A stretch of 64,000 bases of DNA from Cinnamomum chago (GCA_038049695.1 CP142460.1:25514001-25578000), one strand, 5' to 3'. Numbered from the stretch's first letter, positions 1 to 11,849 are shown. Made by a program: numbers and translations. Notes: generated by a model not told the origin, from the letters alone.

Positions 1-197
1 AGGCCCAGATCTGTGTTGGTTGGCTTGATAGATGGCCTTCGACCCTTCACTATTGTTTGTTAATGACCTCTCCCATATTCTCTGGAGGCTCATAGATAAC
101 TCTGCTAAGAGTGAAGACCTGTTAATGTAAGAAATTAATGGAAGTAAGTAACTCAAATATCTACAATGTATCTTACAATAGGTAGTATTGGTAGGTA

Positions 198-591
198 GGG
201 CTGTCAATTGTGTCATGTTAACGAATTCAGATTACAGGTTAACAAATTATTGTTAAAATCACCTCAACCCGTATACGACCAGTTAACTTAACGGGTCAAA
301 AAATCCAACCTGAACACGACCCGTTAATTTAAAGGGTTACACAACCCAACCCGTTAAATAATTAAGTCATTTTGAAAATTAAAAGAAAATCCATACAAAA
401 ATATATAAGGAGAAAAATATATAAGCCACACGAAACTGTAAGTGAGGATCTCGAGTGGATCCCACCTATAATCCTACTATAAAACAATAAATTTCAATTA
501 ATGACCCGAACCCATTAAGAGCCCACCCAAACCCGTTAATAACGTGTGGGTTCACATCGTGTTAACGGGTCATGTGGCATTTTGACAGCCC
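198..591. mobile_element. MITE-like element with terminal inverted repeats
   Basis: The left end reads GGGCTGTCAA (198-207) and the right end reads TTGACAGCCC (582-591), a perfect 10-bp inverted repeat, with weaker symmetry further in (GTTAACG-type sequence on both sides). A TA dinucleotide flanks each end, which may be the target duplication. The interior is rich in ACCCGTTAA and its complement and has no coding potential. I infer a nonautonomous DNA element; the superfamily is not certain because the target duplication is too short to decide. Confidence 0.6.
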
Positions 592-975
592 TACTGTTGG
601 GTGGGTTTTGGTACATGAATCTGCCTTTTACTAATAGAAGAGGACTAATTATCAACTATAACATCCATCTTGTAAGCTATAGATTGGAGTTTTCAAGTCT
701 TACATGATTCACTTTCATTGAACAATCCTAGCCATTTGTTTGAATGTTAAAATATGGAATGGTTGGACAGATTTTCAAGGCCCAGTTAAGATTCTAGATT
801 GTCCATCTCAATCCTCAAGCTGCATTTGAGGTGAACCTATCCATTAGATCAATGGTAAGACATTTTATTTCAATTTGGATGTAGAACCTCTAAAGCCCCT
901 CCAACTTGCCACTGACCTAAAGATTACAATCCTTGAATCTGGTACTAACTTTGGATGTTGAAAATGAGTAGAGAT
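592..975. other. Intergenic stretch, nothing recognised
   Basis: AT-rich sequence between the MITE-like element and the LTR at 976. I see no coding region, repeat or RNA gene. Confidence 0.5.
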
Positions 976-1667
976 TGTAAGTGCCTAAATATTTACAGGC
1001 TTGACTATATGGATATAGAACTTCTTAGGAAGGATCAAATGCCTGATACCTGAAAGGGAAGGAGAAACAAAGGTCAGAGACCCTGGCTGCAATCAACCAA
1101 AGGCACTCCGATGCCTTAGTTAGTTCAACAACTAGACAAAGGATGAGTGAATGGAGAAGGAGGAGTTTTAGAGCATGGGTATAAGACGTTGCATGTAAGT
1201 GTTGCGTTATACATACCTTCTCTGGATTTGCTCCTTGTATATATAGGCCAAGAGTTTACTTTTGGAGGTAGGGTCCCATCAAACCTTACCCTGAAGTCTT
1301 GGGAATAGAGCCCCATTGGACCTTACCCTGGTTGACCTTAGAGGCAGAGTCCCATTGGACCTTACCTTGATGTAGATGTGGCCGTCGGATAATGATAACT
1401 TCTTATCTCGATTCGAGGCATATCACCATCAATCAACACGTTCTGTAACATAGTTGAGTCTTCTTTGTAGGAGTACAGTTGCAGCTGACTAAGAGTTAGT
1501 GCCCATCTCGATTAACCAAACTGAAGATGATATCGAGGTCAGATGTGACCTCGTTAATGAAGCATTCTGGCATTGTTGCCAAGATGGAAAAGGCTGAGAT
1601 CAAGATATGCCTAGCTGGTACCCTTACCAAAACCAACATAATCTCGGTATTAGGAAAATGTCCCACA
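976..1667 (-). repeat. 3' LTR of Tat element 1
   Basis: On the plus strand it runs from TGTAAGTGCC to GTCCCACA; read on the minus strand it starts TGTGGGAC and ends CACTTACA, the usual TG...CA. It is repeated at 11896-12109 plus 17149-17633. A minus-strand TATA box (GGCCTATATATACAAGG) lies near 1231-1248, matching the LTR promoter. Confidence 0.88.
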
Positions 1668-1683
1668 TAATTGCCCCTAGCTT
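1668..1683 (-). promoter_or_regulatory. Polypurine tract of Tat element 1
   Basis: On the minus strand the bases abutting the 3' LTR read GGAAGCTAGGGGCAAT. Almost the same string (GGAAGCTAGGGGGCAAT) precedes the LTR of the second Tat element at 49110, which supports it as the plus-strand primer of this family. Confidence 0.7.
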
Positions 1684-1819
1684 CCTACTTCTTAGAGTTC
1701 TGCAACTCTTTGAGGTCGGGAGCTAAGTAGTATGATGGGAGAATCTTCTGGATATTAGGCTTGAAGCTCGCATTATATTGCATCTCCGTGTCAGTTAATG
1801 ACATCTGATCTCTATCACG

Positions 1820-1936
1820 ATGTCGTTTCATCTACCTGAGATAATTAATAGCACGTCGATGTCGCTTCGTCTGCCCGAGGCAATTAATAGCATGTCGGTG
1901 TCGCTTCATCTACCCGAGGTGATTAATAGCGCATCG
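1820..1936 (+). repeat. 39-bp tandem repeat, three copies
   Basis: Units start at 1820, 1859 and 1898 with ATGTCGTTTCATC-like sequence, each 39 bp. Read on the plus strand they would encode three similar 13-residue units (MSFHLPEIINSTS and relatives). They lie between the 3' LTR and the TATA box of the antisense ORF, so they are more likely promoter-proximal sequence than protein. Confidence 0.75.
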
Positions 1937-2062
1937 ATGCAGGAGGCGTATTGGTGGCACCATGTGTCAACGCCTGATTGGTCGTCCAATCATTTCGAAG
2001 AGACGTGCTCAGTACTCAAAACGGCGCGCGTCCTTGAGATTCGAAACGACGCCTCTTGCCAT

Positions 2063-2071
2063 TATAAATAG
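2063..2071 (+). promoter_or_regulatory. TATA box of the antisense ORF, Tat element 1
   Basis: TATAAATAG lies 239 bp before the ATG of the antisense ORF at 2302. The second Tat element has the same TATAAATAG 233 bp before its own antisense ORF (48792-48800, minus strand). The matching position in two diverged copies supports a real promoter. Confidence 0.65.
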
Positions 2072-2301
2072 AGGTGCCCTTCTCTCATTCTCCACTTTTG
2101 CAATCAGAGAAGAAAGAGGGACTTGCAGAAGAGAGATCCTTGCGCTGAGGTTAAGACTTCCATATTCTTCGACTTCGTCCGTTTAGCCTTTCATAAGTTT
2201 TCCGTCCTGTCTGTTTCTATTTCCCTCTTCTATCTTGGGTTTCTTCCCATTTTCTCCCTTCTTCCAAGCTTCACCTATCGTCTTTCTAGTTTCTCTAGAC
2301 A

Positions 2302-4321
2302 ATGGGCATCTATAGGCACTGGCTGGAAACCCCAGTGCCCACGGCCGAATTTAGGGCTAGGTATGGGGTACCTGACGATGTTCAGGTTAGGCTAGACAAC
2401 CCCGAAGACCCTTTCGATGGCCACACCTTCACCAACAGCTGGATGTCATTTCCTCTAGTAACCGTAATTGAGGGTGGGGTCAGGTTTCCCCTTCACCCTC
2501 TCCTTACGATCTGCCTTAGTAAATGGCACCTCTGTCCTTGTCAATTGATGCCTAACGGCATCAAGATCATTATGGGCGTTGCCGAGCTCAATAGGATCCT
2601 CGTCATTAATCTCGATGTCCATGACATCGAGGACGTCTACGATCTGTGCAAGTCTGGAGGTGATAACACTTATTACCTCCGGGTAAAGGCGAACTGGGAG
2701 TGTCTTGTCAACGTTTTGGAGGACTCCAATAAGTATGCCGAGGACGATCGCCTGTTCGTCTTGGGCAACTGGGAATTCAGAGCGGCTGAGACCGAAGTGG
2801 AGAGGGCGTTCAGAGTTCCCCGTGGCTTCGGGACCCCTCCGAGTAAATACTTACACTCTTTTAAATTTTTCTTTCCTTGCATTTTTCTTTTTCTTATTCT
2901 TTTTCTTTTTCTACTAAGATAATGTTTTCTGTTTGCTGTGCAAACATCCGTCAGAGAAGACAGGAAGCCAAGCGGATCGGCCGGTCGAGGAACGAAGATT
3001 GGTTTTGGGCTCTGTACAGATATCGAGGCCACTCTGGCCGCGCTGCATATCTTCTTTTGAATTACGAGCCGAGGTACTAGTCCTTTATCAAAAGGGGGAT
3101 CGGACAACCTCAGGCAAGGGAAAAGCGCCAAGCCGAAGCAGATCAGCCCGAAACCGAAGCCCGAATCACCCTAGAGAGTACTTCCGCTCCCTAAAGCTCT
3201 TCGAGGTGCGACACTGAGTCCCCCGAGACCGATACTTCAAGCACCTCCACTCCTTCTAGTTCAGAGGAGGAAGAAGATATGGAGCGGCGCCGACCTCCAG
3301 TGGCGGTCAAAAACTTGGAGGCTCTGGCATTCGGAGGCCGGGCTCCTCGAGCCCCTTTGGCCCCCTCGACCTCAGCAGAGGCTCCCATCCCCGCCCCCGC
3401 TCCTTCTTTAAGTATGGAAGTTCGGCAGCGCCCTGCCGAAACCCCACAGGAGGGAGTTCGGGCGGAAAAAAGGACCAGACTTAAGGGTCCAGTTGAGCAG
3501 GGCTTCAGTGACGCTACGGTCCCCCAGCCTACCATGCCGGCTCCCTGGAGACCAAGCCTTCAACTCGGGCCCGGTAGGCCGCTGAACGTGGAGGACCGTG
3601 TCTCCGGAAATGCCCTCGTGATCGTCGCGCTTGGCCACGCCTGCGCCCTGTCGCGAGACATGGCAAAGCATAGAGAGGCCGATGACGTGACTTTACTAGC
3701 GTCGACAATGCAAGCGGCCATCTCAATGAGTTTAGCTTTCCAGAAATTTTTACTAAGTATTTGATCTAGACTAATGTTTTCTGACGTTTGTTTCCTCTAC
3801 AGATACTGCAGAAAAGCCAAGTCTCGTTGGAGAGGGTCCAGCAGAACAACGCCAAGGTCTTGAGGATGGAGACGGAGAATAAAGACCTCAAGACGGCTTT
3901 GGAGGGGAGCAGCAAGAAGACCGAGAAGCAGGAGGAGTCGATCCGTGGCCTCGAGACCGGGCTCGAGTCGACGACGGCCGAAGTCGAGATGCTGAGGAAG
4001 AGGGCGACTGAGCTCAAGAAACAGAGGGAGGAAGCCGAAGCCAAGCTCCAGGCGGAGACTGATGCTGCTTTCAATGATGGAGTGGCGGAGGCGACAACCC
4101 TTTGTTAGGCCCAGGTCCTCACTGTGAGGGACCAGGCCTGGGAGCTCGGGTGGCTGGCAGCACTAGAGGAAGCTGGGGTCTCGAAGGACCACCTGGCTTA
4201 CAAGAATCTAGCAAAGTTCCCAGGTTTGAAGCCGAAATTGACTCGTGCCCCCTCTTCATCCGAGGCTCCCCCCGAAGTTACTGCAACCGAGGTTGGCGAT
4301 GCTGGGGCCGAGGCTGAATAA
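2302..4321 (+). pseudogene. Antisense ORF of Tat element 1 (PF04195-like 'putative gypsy type transposon' protein)
   Basis: This gene runs opposite to gag-pol, between integrase and the 3' LTR. Exon 1 (2302 to about 2845) starts MGIYRHWLETPV and contains the conserved blocks VIEGGVRFPLHPLL, LCPCQLMPNGIKIIMG and DIEDVYDLCK, which resemble the Pfam family PF04195. A GTAAATACTT donor follows. A low-complexity Ser/Pro-rich part (3279-3740) comes next, and after an intron ending in CTACAG at about 3802 a long coiled-coil part rich in E, K, Q and L follows, ending at 4321. The second Tat element has a collinear homologue. Here a TAG at 4106-4108 interrupts the coiled-coil tail and the middle exon does not keep one frame, so it is broken. 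The function is unknown; such antisense ORFs are documented in Tat elements such as Grande and RIRE2. Confidence 0.75.
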
Positions 4322-4833
4322 AAATATCTTTGATGTATTTTTCTTTCTTTTTGTAATGATCTTTGTAAACATAGTACTTTCTCTCCTTTGTAACATAAAT
4401 ACAATTTCATCTTTTCCTTTCTCATGTTTGCCTTCAAACATTTTTTTCCATGTGTTTGACCTCGGTTCCTTAACCGATCCCTTTACATGCTTTAGGAAGT
4501 CGATTTTGTTTAAGTATCTGAGTTCAGTTCAACAATCGAGACCACGTTTATTCTTAAGTTCCATAACCCAAGAAACTCGTGTCTGGATACAAATTTGTCC
4601 GTAGCGTAGCTTAGTTCATTAACCGAGCTCGATGGGATCAAATTGTATTAGGTCCTTTAACTTAAAGGAATACAAGTTTTTTATCTTGGTGATAGAATAT
4701 TCGGTTCCGTAACCAAACACATCTAATTTTCGAACACTGAAGTAGCCACCGAGTTCTTTAACTCGGCGTTGCGCCCTAACTATTTAAGGCTTCTCTTCAT
4801 TTCCCTAATGCTCTGTAGTAGTTAGGTAGGTAA
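4322..4833. other. Non-coding spacer of Tat element 1 between antisense ORF and integrase
   Basis: AT-rich spacer with several GAGCTCG/ACCGAG-type short motifs (for example near 4470, 4622, 4750 and 4840). It corresponds to the spacer that holds the 60-62-bp tandem repeats in the second Tat element, but no such array is visible here. Confidence 0.5.
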
Positions 4834-6042
4834 TTACCGAGTCCAATAACTTGGCGATAATTGAGAACAATAAAGACTGCTTTTATTGATCTCAAAAATT
4901 GAATACAATTCAAAAATAATACTTCTTGAGGTGTGTAGCATTCCATGGCCGTGGTAACTCTTTACCGGACATGTCATCAAGCCTGTATGATGATTACAGG
5001 CGACCGAGATGACCTTGAATGGCTCATGCCAGTTTGGTGCCTGTTTTCCTTCATTGGGATTCTTATCCCCGAGAAGCGTCTTCTTTAAGAACAATTCTCC
5101 AACTGAGAACTTCCTTACTCTGACCGTTTGGTTGTAGCCCCTAGCCAACTGTTGTTGGTAGGGAGCTAGGCGAATAGCTGCTACATCCCTTCGCTCTTCG
5201 GCTAGGTATAGTTCTAGGGCCAGGTTCACCTCATTTTGGCCCTGATCAAAGAGCTCTGACCTTAAAGTGGGGAGACCGAACTCGAGTGGGATCACGGCTT
5301 CCATCCCAAAGGCCATGGAGAAGGGTGTTGCCCAAGTGGATCATCTTGGTGTAGTCCTATATGCCCATAAGACACTCGAAAGTCCCACCACCCATCTTCC
5401 CCTATCCCGGTCAAGTCTCTTCTTGAGTCCATCGAGCATTACCTTGTTCGAGATTTCGGCTTGACTATTGCTTTTGTGGGTAGGCTGGACTGGAATAGTA
5501 GTTTCTGATGTCGAGCTCCTGGCAAAAGTTTCTGAAGAGGTTGGAGTCGAACTGAGTCTCGTTGTCCAAGACCAAAGCTTGTGGGACACCAAACCTTGTG
5601 ATGATGTTCTTCCACACAAATTTTTTCGAGTCTTACTCGGTGATGGAAGACAACAATTCAGCTTCTATCCATTTGGTGAAATAATCGGCGGCTACTATTA
5701 GCCATCTCTTATTCCCTAGAGCTCGGTGGAGTGGCCCCACAATATCCAAGCCTCACTGGGCAAAGGGCCATGGGCTAGAAAGTGGGCTCAGATCCTGCGG
5801 TGATGAATGGAGTGAGAGACCTTCTGGCACTTCTCGCACTTCTTGGCATATAGCTGGGCGTCCTTCTGCATGTAAGGCCACCAATAGCCTTGGCTGATAG
5901 CTCGGTATGCTAGTGACCGACCCCTAATGTGACTTCCTTCAGCATATTCCTTCATGAGTTTCATAAAGGAAGTCTTCGACTTTGCTTCGGTGGACGCACT
6001 GGAGGTAAGGGCCGGTGTAGAACTTCCTATAAAGTTTGCCAT
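4834..6042 (-). pseudogene. Integrase of Tat element 1, broken
   Basis: Read on the minus strand from 6042: an HHCC-type N-terminal zinc region (HIRGRSLAYRAISQGYWW, then CEKCQKVSH), then a core fragment in another frame around 5341-5619 ([30 protein letters not shown]), then a C-terminal part at 4834-5316 (MAFGMEAVIP, ELYLAEERRDVAAIRLAPYQ, NWHEPFKVISV). These are typical of Ty3/Gypsy integrase and its C-terminal extension. The protein would insert the cDNA into host DNA. Frame changes between the three parts make it nonfunctional. Homologous to 44620-45660 on the plus strand. Confidence 0.8.
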
Positions 6043-6159
6043 TTGGAGACAACCAAAACCGAGCTGCTTTCAGCTTGATTTTGTGAGCCTCATTCTTGTC
6101 TTCGAGAAGTTAATCATCTTTGAGAAAGGAGATGATTGGGTCCCTCCAGCTCAGACCGA

Positions 6160-6608
6160 GATCAAGACACAAAACCTGCTGAGGTGGCTGAAGCTTTATG
6201 CTTGGTTTCTCCAACGTTTCCACCTCGACAATCCTTTTCTCCTAGCCTCGACGGCAGAGGCCAGGTTGGCGAGAGTGTCGGCATGAGAATTAGAATCTCT
6301 ACCAACCTATTTGACTTCAATTCTCTCGAACTGAGAGAGGAGTTGCTTTCCATGAACTAGGTAGGCCGTCATCCTTTCGTCGTAAGCTTGGTAGTCTTCG
6401 TTCAGCTAGTTCGTCACCAACTAGGAGTCACTGAAGACCACCAATTGCCGTGCCCCCAGCATTTTAGCGTTGTTGAGCCCTGCAATGAGTGCTTCATACT
6501 CAGCTTCATTATTGGACTCCTTGAAGCCAAGTGTTAGGGCTTGTTCGATGACTAGGCCCTCTGGATATTAGAGGACTATGCCAGCGCCAGCCCTTTTGGA
6601 GGTTGAGG
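6160..6608 (-). pseudogene. Archaeal-type RNase H of Tat element 1, distal fragment
   Basis: Minus-strand reading gives [38 protein letters not shown] and the tail SNSHADTLANLAS, i.e. the second RNase H domain that distinguishes Tat-type elements. Stops are present after FSDS. Its first ~200 bp repeat the proximal fragment at 7796-7998; an LTR-like insert lies between. Confidence 0.75.
6406..6608. repeat. ~203-bp direct duplication, left copy
   Basis: The segment from CTAG at 6406 to GGTTGAGG at 6608 is repeated with few differences at 7796-7998, at a constant offset of 1,390 bp. Both copies encode the same piece of the archaeal-type RNase H. The pair brackets the insert 6609-7795. Confidence 0.8.
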
Positions 6609-7795
6609 TTAAGGTTGGAAATTTATACTAAAAATATACTTTATGTATTTGTCTTTGACTGGTTCATTTTTAGTATATTTTGTCTTCTCATCTAATTGAG
6701 ATTTTATATGGGAAAATGGTTGCATTATTAATTATTATGGATGTGAGTGTCATTTATTCTATAAAGTAGACAAATTGGTGTGTAGAGTTTCACTTACACA
6801 CGGAAGACTTATTTGTCGGTTCTTATGGAATATAAGTTGTTGTTCACAATTTAGATGGATTTGGACACACCATCGGTACTATTGTAGCATGAAGTTTCAG
6901 CGGGCTTGTCGTGGCTGCGGGAAACGGTATAGTTTCAACTCATTATGCTAGTACACTATGTGTGTATTGAACAGGACCGTGTTTTTTGGTTTATTGTCTT
7001 TATACCGACTACATACATTTAATGTTTGGCATTTTGATTTACGAAGGAGTGAGATCTTTTATGGGTCAATAATCTCAGTGAATTGGATAACTACACTACG
7101 TGTATGGTGGATATTAGTTTATTGATGGAATCCACGTCCTGTAATAGGAATTGATGATATCCCCTTGATGAAGCTTTTAAGTTTTGATTATGTCAAACCC
7201 TGCAGGTGGACTATGTATCCGACATATCAAATAAGTTAAGTGTAAGGTCTCAAAGAATTATTAAGATATCGATTAGATATAGATATCAGTAATTATTTAA
7301 TCGATAGATATCTGAAATCTTAATGTGGGGAGATTAATAAGCATTTAATAACAAGAAGCTCGAAATATTATTTTGAGAATAAGGACTGGAGTGCACTTAC
7401 AATTCTTTAGTGGACTAAAGTGTAATTTATGGAACTAGGATTCTAATTTGGGTCGAATTAGGGTTTCTTATTTCCATAAGGAGCCTATCCTTATTTCCTT
7501 CTTAAGGTCCCTATTGTAGCCTATAAATATGCGCTATTACTTTGTAGGTTAACATACAAGAATAACAAGAGAGAAATTTTGTATTTAGAGAGTAGATGAG
7601 AATTCGTAGAAGATGCCCACTCCCTGGTGCGAGTTCTAACATATAGGAATACAGTAGAAGATCTTGAGGTCGGGTTACTATAAGATCGAGATCAAATTAG
7701 AGAGATCTCGCAGGTATGATTTCATCATATTAGTTCAAGCTTATTTCCGCAGTGATCTGTACGCAATATCTAGAGATCCTGGTTTCTACTCGTTT
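6609..7795 (+). mobile_element. LTR-like insert inside the RNase H region
   Basis: About 1.19 kb of AT-rich non-coding sequence unrelated to the flanking Tat element. It begins near TTGGAAATTTATAC (6614) and has a TATA box (CCTATAAATATGCGC near 7520) followed by ACAAGAATAACAAGAG-type leader sequence, like an LTR read on the plus strand. Neither end shows a clean TG...CA or a 5-bp target duplication. I infer a solo LTR or LTR fragment of a Copia-type element; the ends are approximate. Confidence 0.5.
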
Positions 7796-8060
7796 CTAGC
7801 ACGCCACCAACTGGGAGTCACTGAAGACCACCAACTGCCGTCCCCCCAGCATTTTAGCGCTGTTTAGCCCTGCAATGAGTGCTTCGTACTCAGCTTCATT
7901 ATTGGACGCTTTGAAGCCAAGTGTTCAGGCTTGTTCGATGACTAGGCCCTCTGGAGATAGGAGGACTATGCCAGCGATAGTCCTTTTGGAGGTTGAGGAT
8001 CCGTCAATGAAGACCTTCCACGTTGAACCAAGGAACTGCTATTAAGATTTGTCTTCTTCC
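7796..8060 (-). pseudogene. Archaeal-type RNase H of Tat element 1, proximal fragment
   Basis: Minus-strand reading gives [34 protein letters not shown] and [12 protein letters not shown], with the DG, E and D positions expected of RNase H active sites. It is cut at 7796 by the LTR-like insert and its 203-bp end is duplicated at 6406-6608. Confidence 0.75.
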
Positions 8061-8109
8061 GTCTCGACAACTTTTGTCTCGGCGACTTCGTCATCATCCC
8101 CTTTGCCCC

Positions 8110-9289
8110 CTAGTTCGGTATTGAGCGGCTTGGTACCGAACTAGGAGAGACAAACTCCATAATGAAGTCTACCAAAATTTGGGCCTTCATGGTTGTTCTG
8201 GGTTGATACTGTATATCGTATTGCTCCAACTCAACGGCCCATCTTGAGATCCTTCCAGAGAAATCTGCCTTTCTAAAAAAAAGACTTAAGTAGGTGTTCT
8301 GCAACAAACACTATATTGTACGTCTGGAAGTAGTGAGAAAGTTTGCGAGAAGCACTGACGAGTGCTAATACAAGTTTCTCCAATGGTAGGTACCTGGTCT
8401 TGGCATAAAAAAGGATCTTGCTCGTGTAGTAAATGAGCTTCTGTTGCCTGTCTTCCTCTCTGATGAGTACCTATCTCACTACATGATCTGAGATGGCCAG
8501 GTATAGGTAGAGCACCTATCCCTATTTCGGCATTGAAAGTAGGGGTGGTGAAGCCAGGTAGGCTTTGAGCTCCTGCAGAGCTCGGTCGTACTCCGGAGTC
8601 CATTGAAATTTTAAACTTTTTTTCAAGAGTTGAAAAAAAGGTTGGCACTTGACTGAAGCTCAGTTGATAAAGCGATTGAGCGCGGCAGCCACGCTAGTGA
8701 GCCTCTGAACTTATTTCGCCATAGTTGGGCTCAATATCCCCTGAATTGCTGAGATCTGGTCTGAATTTGCTTTAGTTCCTCTTCTTGTGACCAGGCTTCC
8801 CAAGAATTTGCCAGAGCTGACACCAAACGCACACTTGGATGCATTTACCTTGAGCTGGAACTTTTTGAGAATGTCAAACATTTGACTTTGGTCTGCCAAG
8901 CGGTCCTGTGACTTTTTAGACTTGACAACCATGTCGTCAATGTAGTCCTCCATCGTTTTACCGAGCTGGGCCTAGAACATCTTGGTTACCGGCCTCTGGT
9001 AAGTTGCCCCTGCATTCTTTAACCCAAATGGCATCACCCTGTAGCAGTAGATGCCTCTAGGTGTTATGAATGCGATCTTTTCTTCATCAGGCTCATACAT
9101 CGAAATTTGATGGTAACCTCGGTAAGCATCGAGGAAACTCATCATGTCATGCCTGGCGGTGGCGTCGATCATCTGGTCAATCTTTGGGAGTGGAAAGTTG
9201 TCCTTGGGGCATGCTTTGTTGAGGTCGGTGAAGTCGACGCAGACTCTCCACTTTCCATTCTTTTTCTTGACCACCACCGTGTTGGCCAA
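8110..9289 (-). pseudogene. Reverse transcriptase and first RNase H of Tat element 1, broken
   Basis: From 9289 on the minus strand: NTVVVKKKNGKWRVCVDFTDLNKACPKD, PLPKIDQMID, FLDAYRGYHQI and VMPFGLKNAGATYQR are RT motifs; the catalytic YIDDMVVKSK follows at about 8935 after a stop. NASKCAFGVSSGKFLGSLV continues the RT palm/thumb, and 8110-8648 holds remains of the first RNase H and connection (RISRWAVELEQYDIQYQPRT). The enzyme would copy element RNA into DNA. Stops and frame changes (near 8953-8972 and 8650-8710) break it. Compare 42570-43916 in the second element. Confidence 0.85.
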
Positions 9290-9992
9290 CTAATCTGGGT
9301 AGTGGACTTCCCTGATTGCCTTTGCCTCCAGTAGCTTCTGGAACTCCTCGATCACGGCCTCTGTTTGTGGGATCCCCGTTCTGCGAGCCTTCTGGACCAC
9401 ATGCTTGTGCTTTGGGTCCACGTTCAACTTGTGGCACATGATATTGGGATCAACACCAGGCATTTCATAAGGGGTCCAAGCGAAAACTTCCTTGTTCTGT
9501 AACAAGAAGTCTAGGAGCTCGGACCTCTCGGGTTCGGGGAGTTGGCTCCCGAGCAAGAAACATCTCTCAGGATCGTTGGGATCGATCCTAATTTCGGTCA
9601 GATCTTCAACACTTCTTTGATATGGGGTTCGACCGACATCTTCAAGTTCGGCTTCCCTTTCCAATTTTGTCATGTCCAATTTGATGTGTGGAAGGTACTG
9701 CCTCCATGTTATCCAGCCAGGTTCTCTCCATTATTGCATTGTATGGGGATGGTTCATCTACCATAAGGAAGTCGGCTAGCATAGAGGCACCTTCAATTTG
9801 GACTTTTAGGGAGATTCTTCCCTTGGGGTATACTGGCTTTGAGCTGAAACCCACCAATAGAGTGCGGGCTTCCTGCAAGTCCTCCTCTTTGAGACCCATC
9901 TTCTTGAAGCAGTCGAAGTAGAGGATTTCTGATGAGTTCCCAAGATCCACAAGAATTCTCTGCACCTTGAAGTTCTTTAACTTAAGGGTCAC
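9290..9992 (-). pseudogene. Protease region and PR-RT linker of Tat element 1
   Basis: The 9642-9992 part reads QRILVDLGNSSEILYF, which aligns with the D-T/S-G-S-S aspartic protease motif of Gypsy elements but with Leu before Gly and Asn after it, so the active site is probably degraded. KGRISLKVQIEGASMLADFLMVDEPSPYNAIMER follows the usual Tat pattern. The 9290-9679 part is the linker with EVFAWTPYEMPGVDP and CHKLNVDPKHK, in another frame, leading into RT. Confidence 0.75.
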
Positions 9993-10380
9993 AATCAGTG
10001 AATCGTTGTAGGGGAGTTAGACACCATCTAGGTCCTTATCTGAAAACCAGATCTTGGGCCTCTCCTTTCGAGCTATTTTGGTAGCTGGTCCTAGTTCAGA
10101 TGTCATCACCTACTTGTTGTGCGAAGCCTTCCTGGCCTCGGCACAAGCTTGATTGCTTCCCTTTGGTGCGAGAGCTAGGTGAATGACATTGATGATGCCC
10201 TCGGCTCATCGCTGTCCTGATCATCATCATTTCAGCGCTGAGCTCGGCTATTATTTCTGTCTTGTTCTTTGACGTAGTCCTTCAAGTGCCCGTCTTTGAC
10301 CAGCTTTTCAAGGTGTGACTTGAAGACCATGCAGTCTTCAGTCCTATGCCCATTTTGCTTGTGATAGGCACAAAACTTAT

Positions 10381-11849
10381 CTAATCTCGGGTAGAAGGGT
10401 CACCCTTCATCGGCTGCGGCCACTTGAAGAACGGCTGTGACTTGATCCTGCCGATGAGCTTATAGATTAGCTCCTTGAAGATTGTGTTCAAATCCTTGTT
10501 GGAGGCGACAACTGACTTGGACTTCTTGCTGCCCCCCGAGGTGGGTACCGAGGCCATCAATGAACTTGTCAATGCCTTGTTTCGGTCCATCTCCTCCATC
10601 CGAGACGATCTCTTCTCTCTCTTGGGGGTCTATCTTCTTGCTAGAGGCCGAAGCTTTCCCGAGCTCGGGCCTCGTCTTCTTCTTGCTAAACAAACTGGTT
10701 TGTCTTGGCCATCAGTGCTTTCTCCGTGACCACGAGGAATCGAATCAAGTCCTTTCGAAGCTCGTTGCCTGGCAGCAGAGCTTGTTTGAAAGACTAGATG
10801 GCCACCCTATCAGTGGCGTCCTCAATCTAGTTGTACACAGTCCAGAATCTTTTGGCGAACTGAGTGATGTTTTCGTTCCACCTCATTTGATCACCATTAG
10901 GTCATCATCTGTCTTGGGGATGACCCTATGAGCCTGAAATTTCTCCACGAAGGAATTCTATAGCTGTCGCCAGCTCGAAATTGATCCCTCTGGAAATGCA
11001 CAGAACCACTTTAGGGGAAGGTCCCCTAGACTGGCAGAGAATACTCTGCAGTTCAGGTGATCTTTATCACCCCAAACTGACATTCTCTTAGTAAAGTGGC
11101 GAAGATGCACCGCTGGATCCGAGGTTCCGTCGTAAAGGACAAACCTTAGGACATTGAACTTCCCGGGGAAAGAAAAGCTCCTTGTTTCTTGCGAGAAAGG
11201 AGAGGTGCCGAGATCCTCAGTGTCGTAGGCATTTAGCCGGTCTCGGGTGTAACCGACCACCTCCATGTTCCGCTGGACCGTTTGCTTGACTTGCCGGTCC
11301 AGCCATTCTCTCAGGTCGTCATATTCCTTTGGTCTTCGCCTCTTTGAGTCCTCATTCAAGTGGTTGCTACTCGAGCCCCCGTCGTAAGCTCAGTCGCGCC
11401 TCTTGTTATCTAGGATTTACCTCAAATCCTGGTCTATCAAAGGAGCTCGGCTGCGTCTATGGGGCGGAGCCGGGGCCTTCGACTTCTCCCGGAGTTGCTG
11501 TTGGAGCTGACGAATCAACTCACCTTGCTCTTGGATAACAAGGTTTTGGGCCTCGATATCCGTGACGAGGGGATTGTTGTTGTCGTCAGCATCGACTTGG
11601 CAATGGGATTTGTCTCATCGGGGACGCTGCGATGGAGGACCACCTTTCTGGGAATGTTCCAGCATAGGGTTCTCTCGTCACCTCCTTCGACGATGAACTT
11701 GACTGAGTTATAGGTCCTTCCACGCTCACCGCACTAGATCTTGCCCCGATTCTCCTCTGGCGAGGTTCCGGCGGCAATGGCTTTGGTAATGCTGGTGGCA
11801 GTGGCGAGGCCTTTGATGGTCCTTCACCGTTTTTTGTTTTCGGAGGCAT
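10381..11849 (-). pseudogene. gag of Tat element 1, broken
   Basis: The start is placed at ATG 11849 (MPPKTKNGEGPSKAS), 29 bp inside the primer site. A Pro/Ser/Arg-rich N-terminus is followed at 10958-11359 by the retrotransposon gag core (EDLGTSPFSQETRSFSFPGKF, LYDGTSDPAVHLRHF, FSASLGDLPLKWF). Further fragments at 10381-10700 match a downstream gag part. The protein would form the virus-like particle. Several frame changes separate the pieces. Confidence 0.75.
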
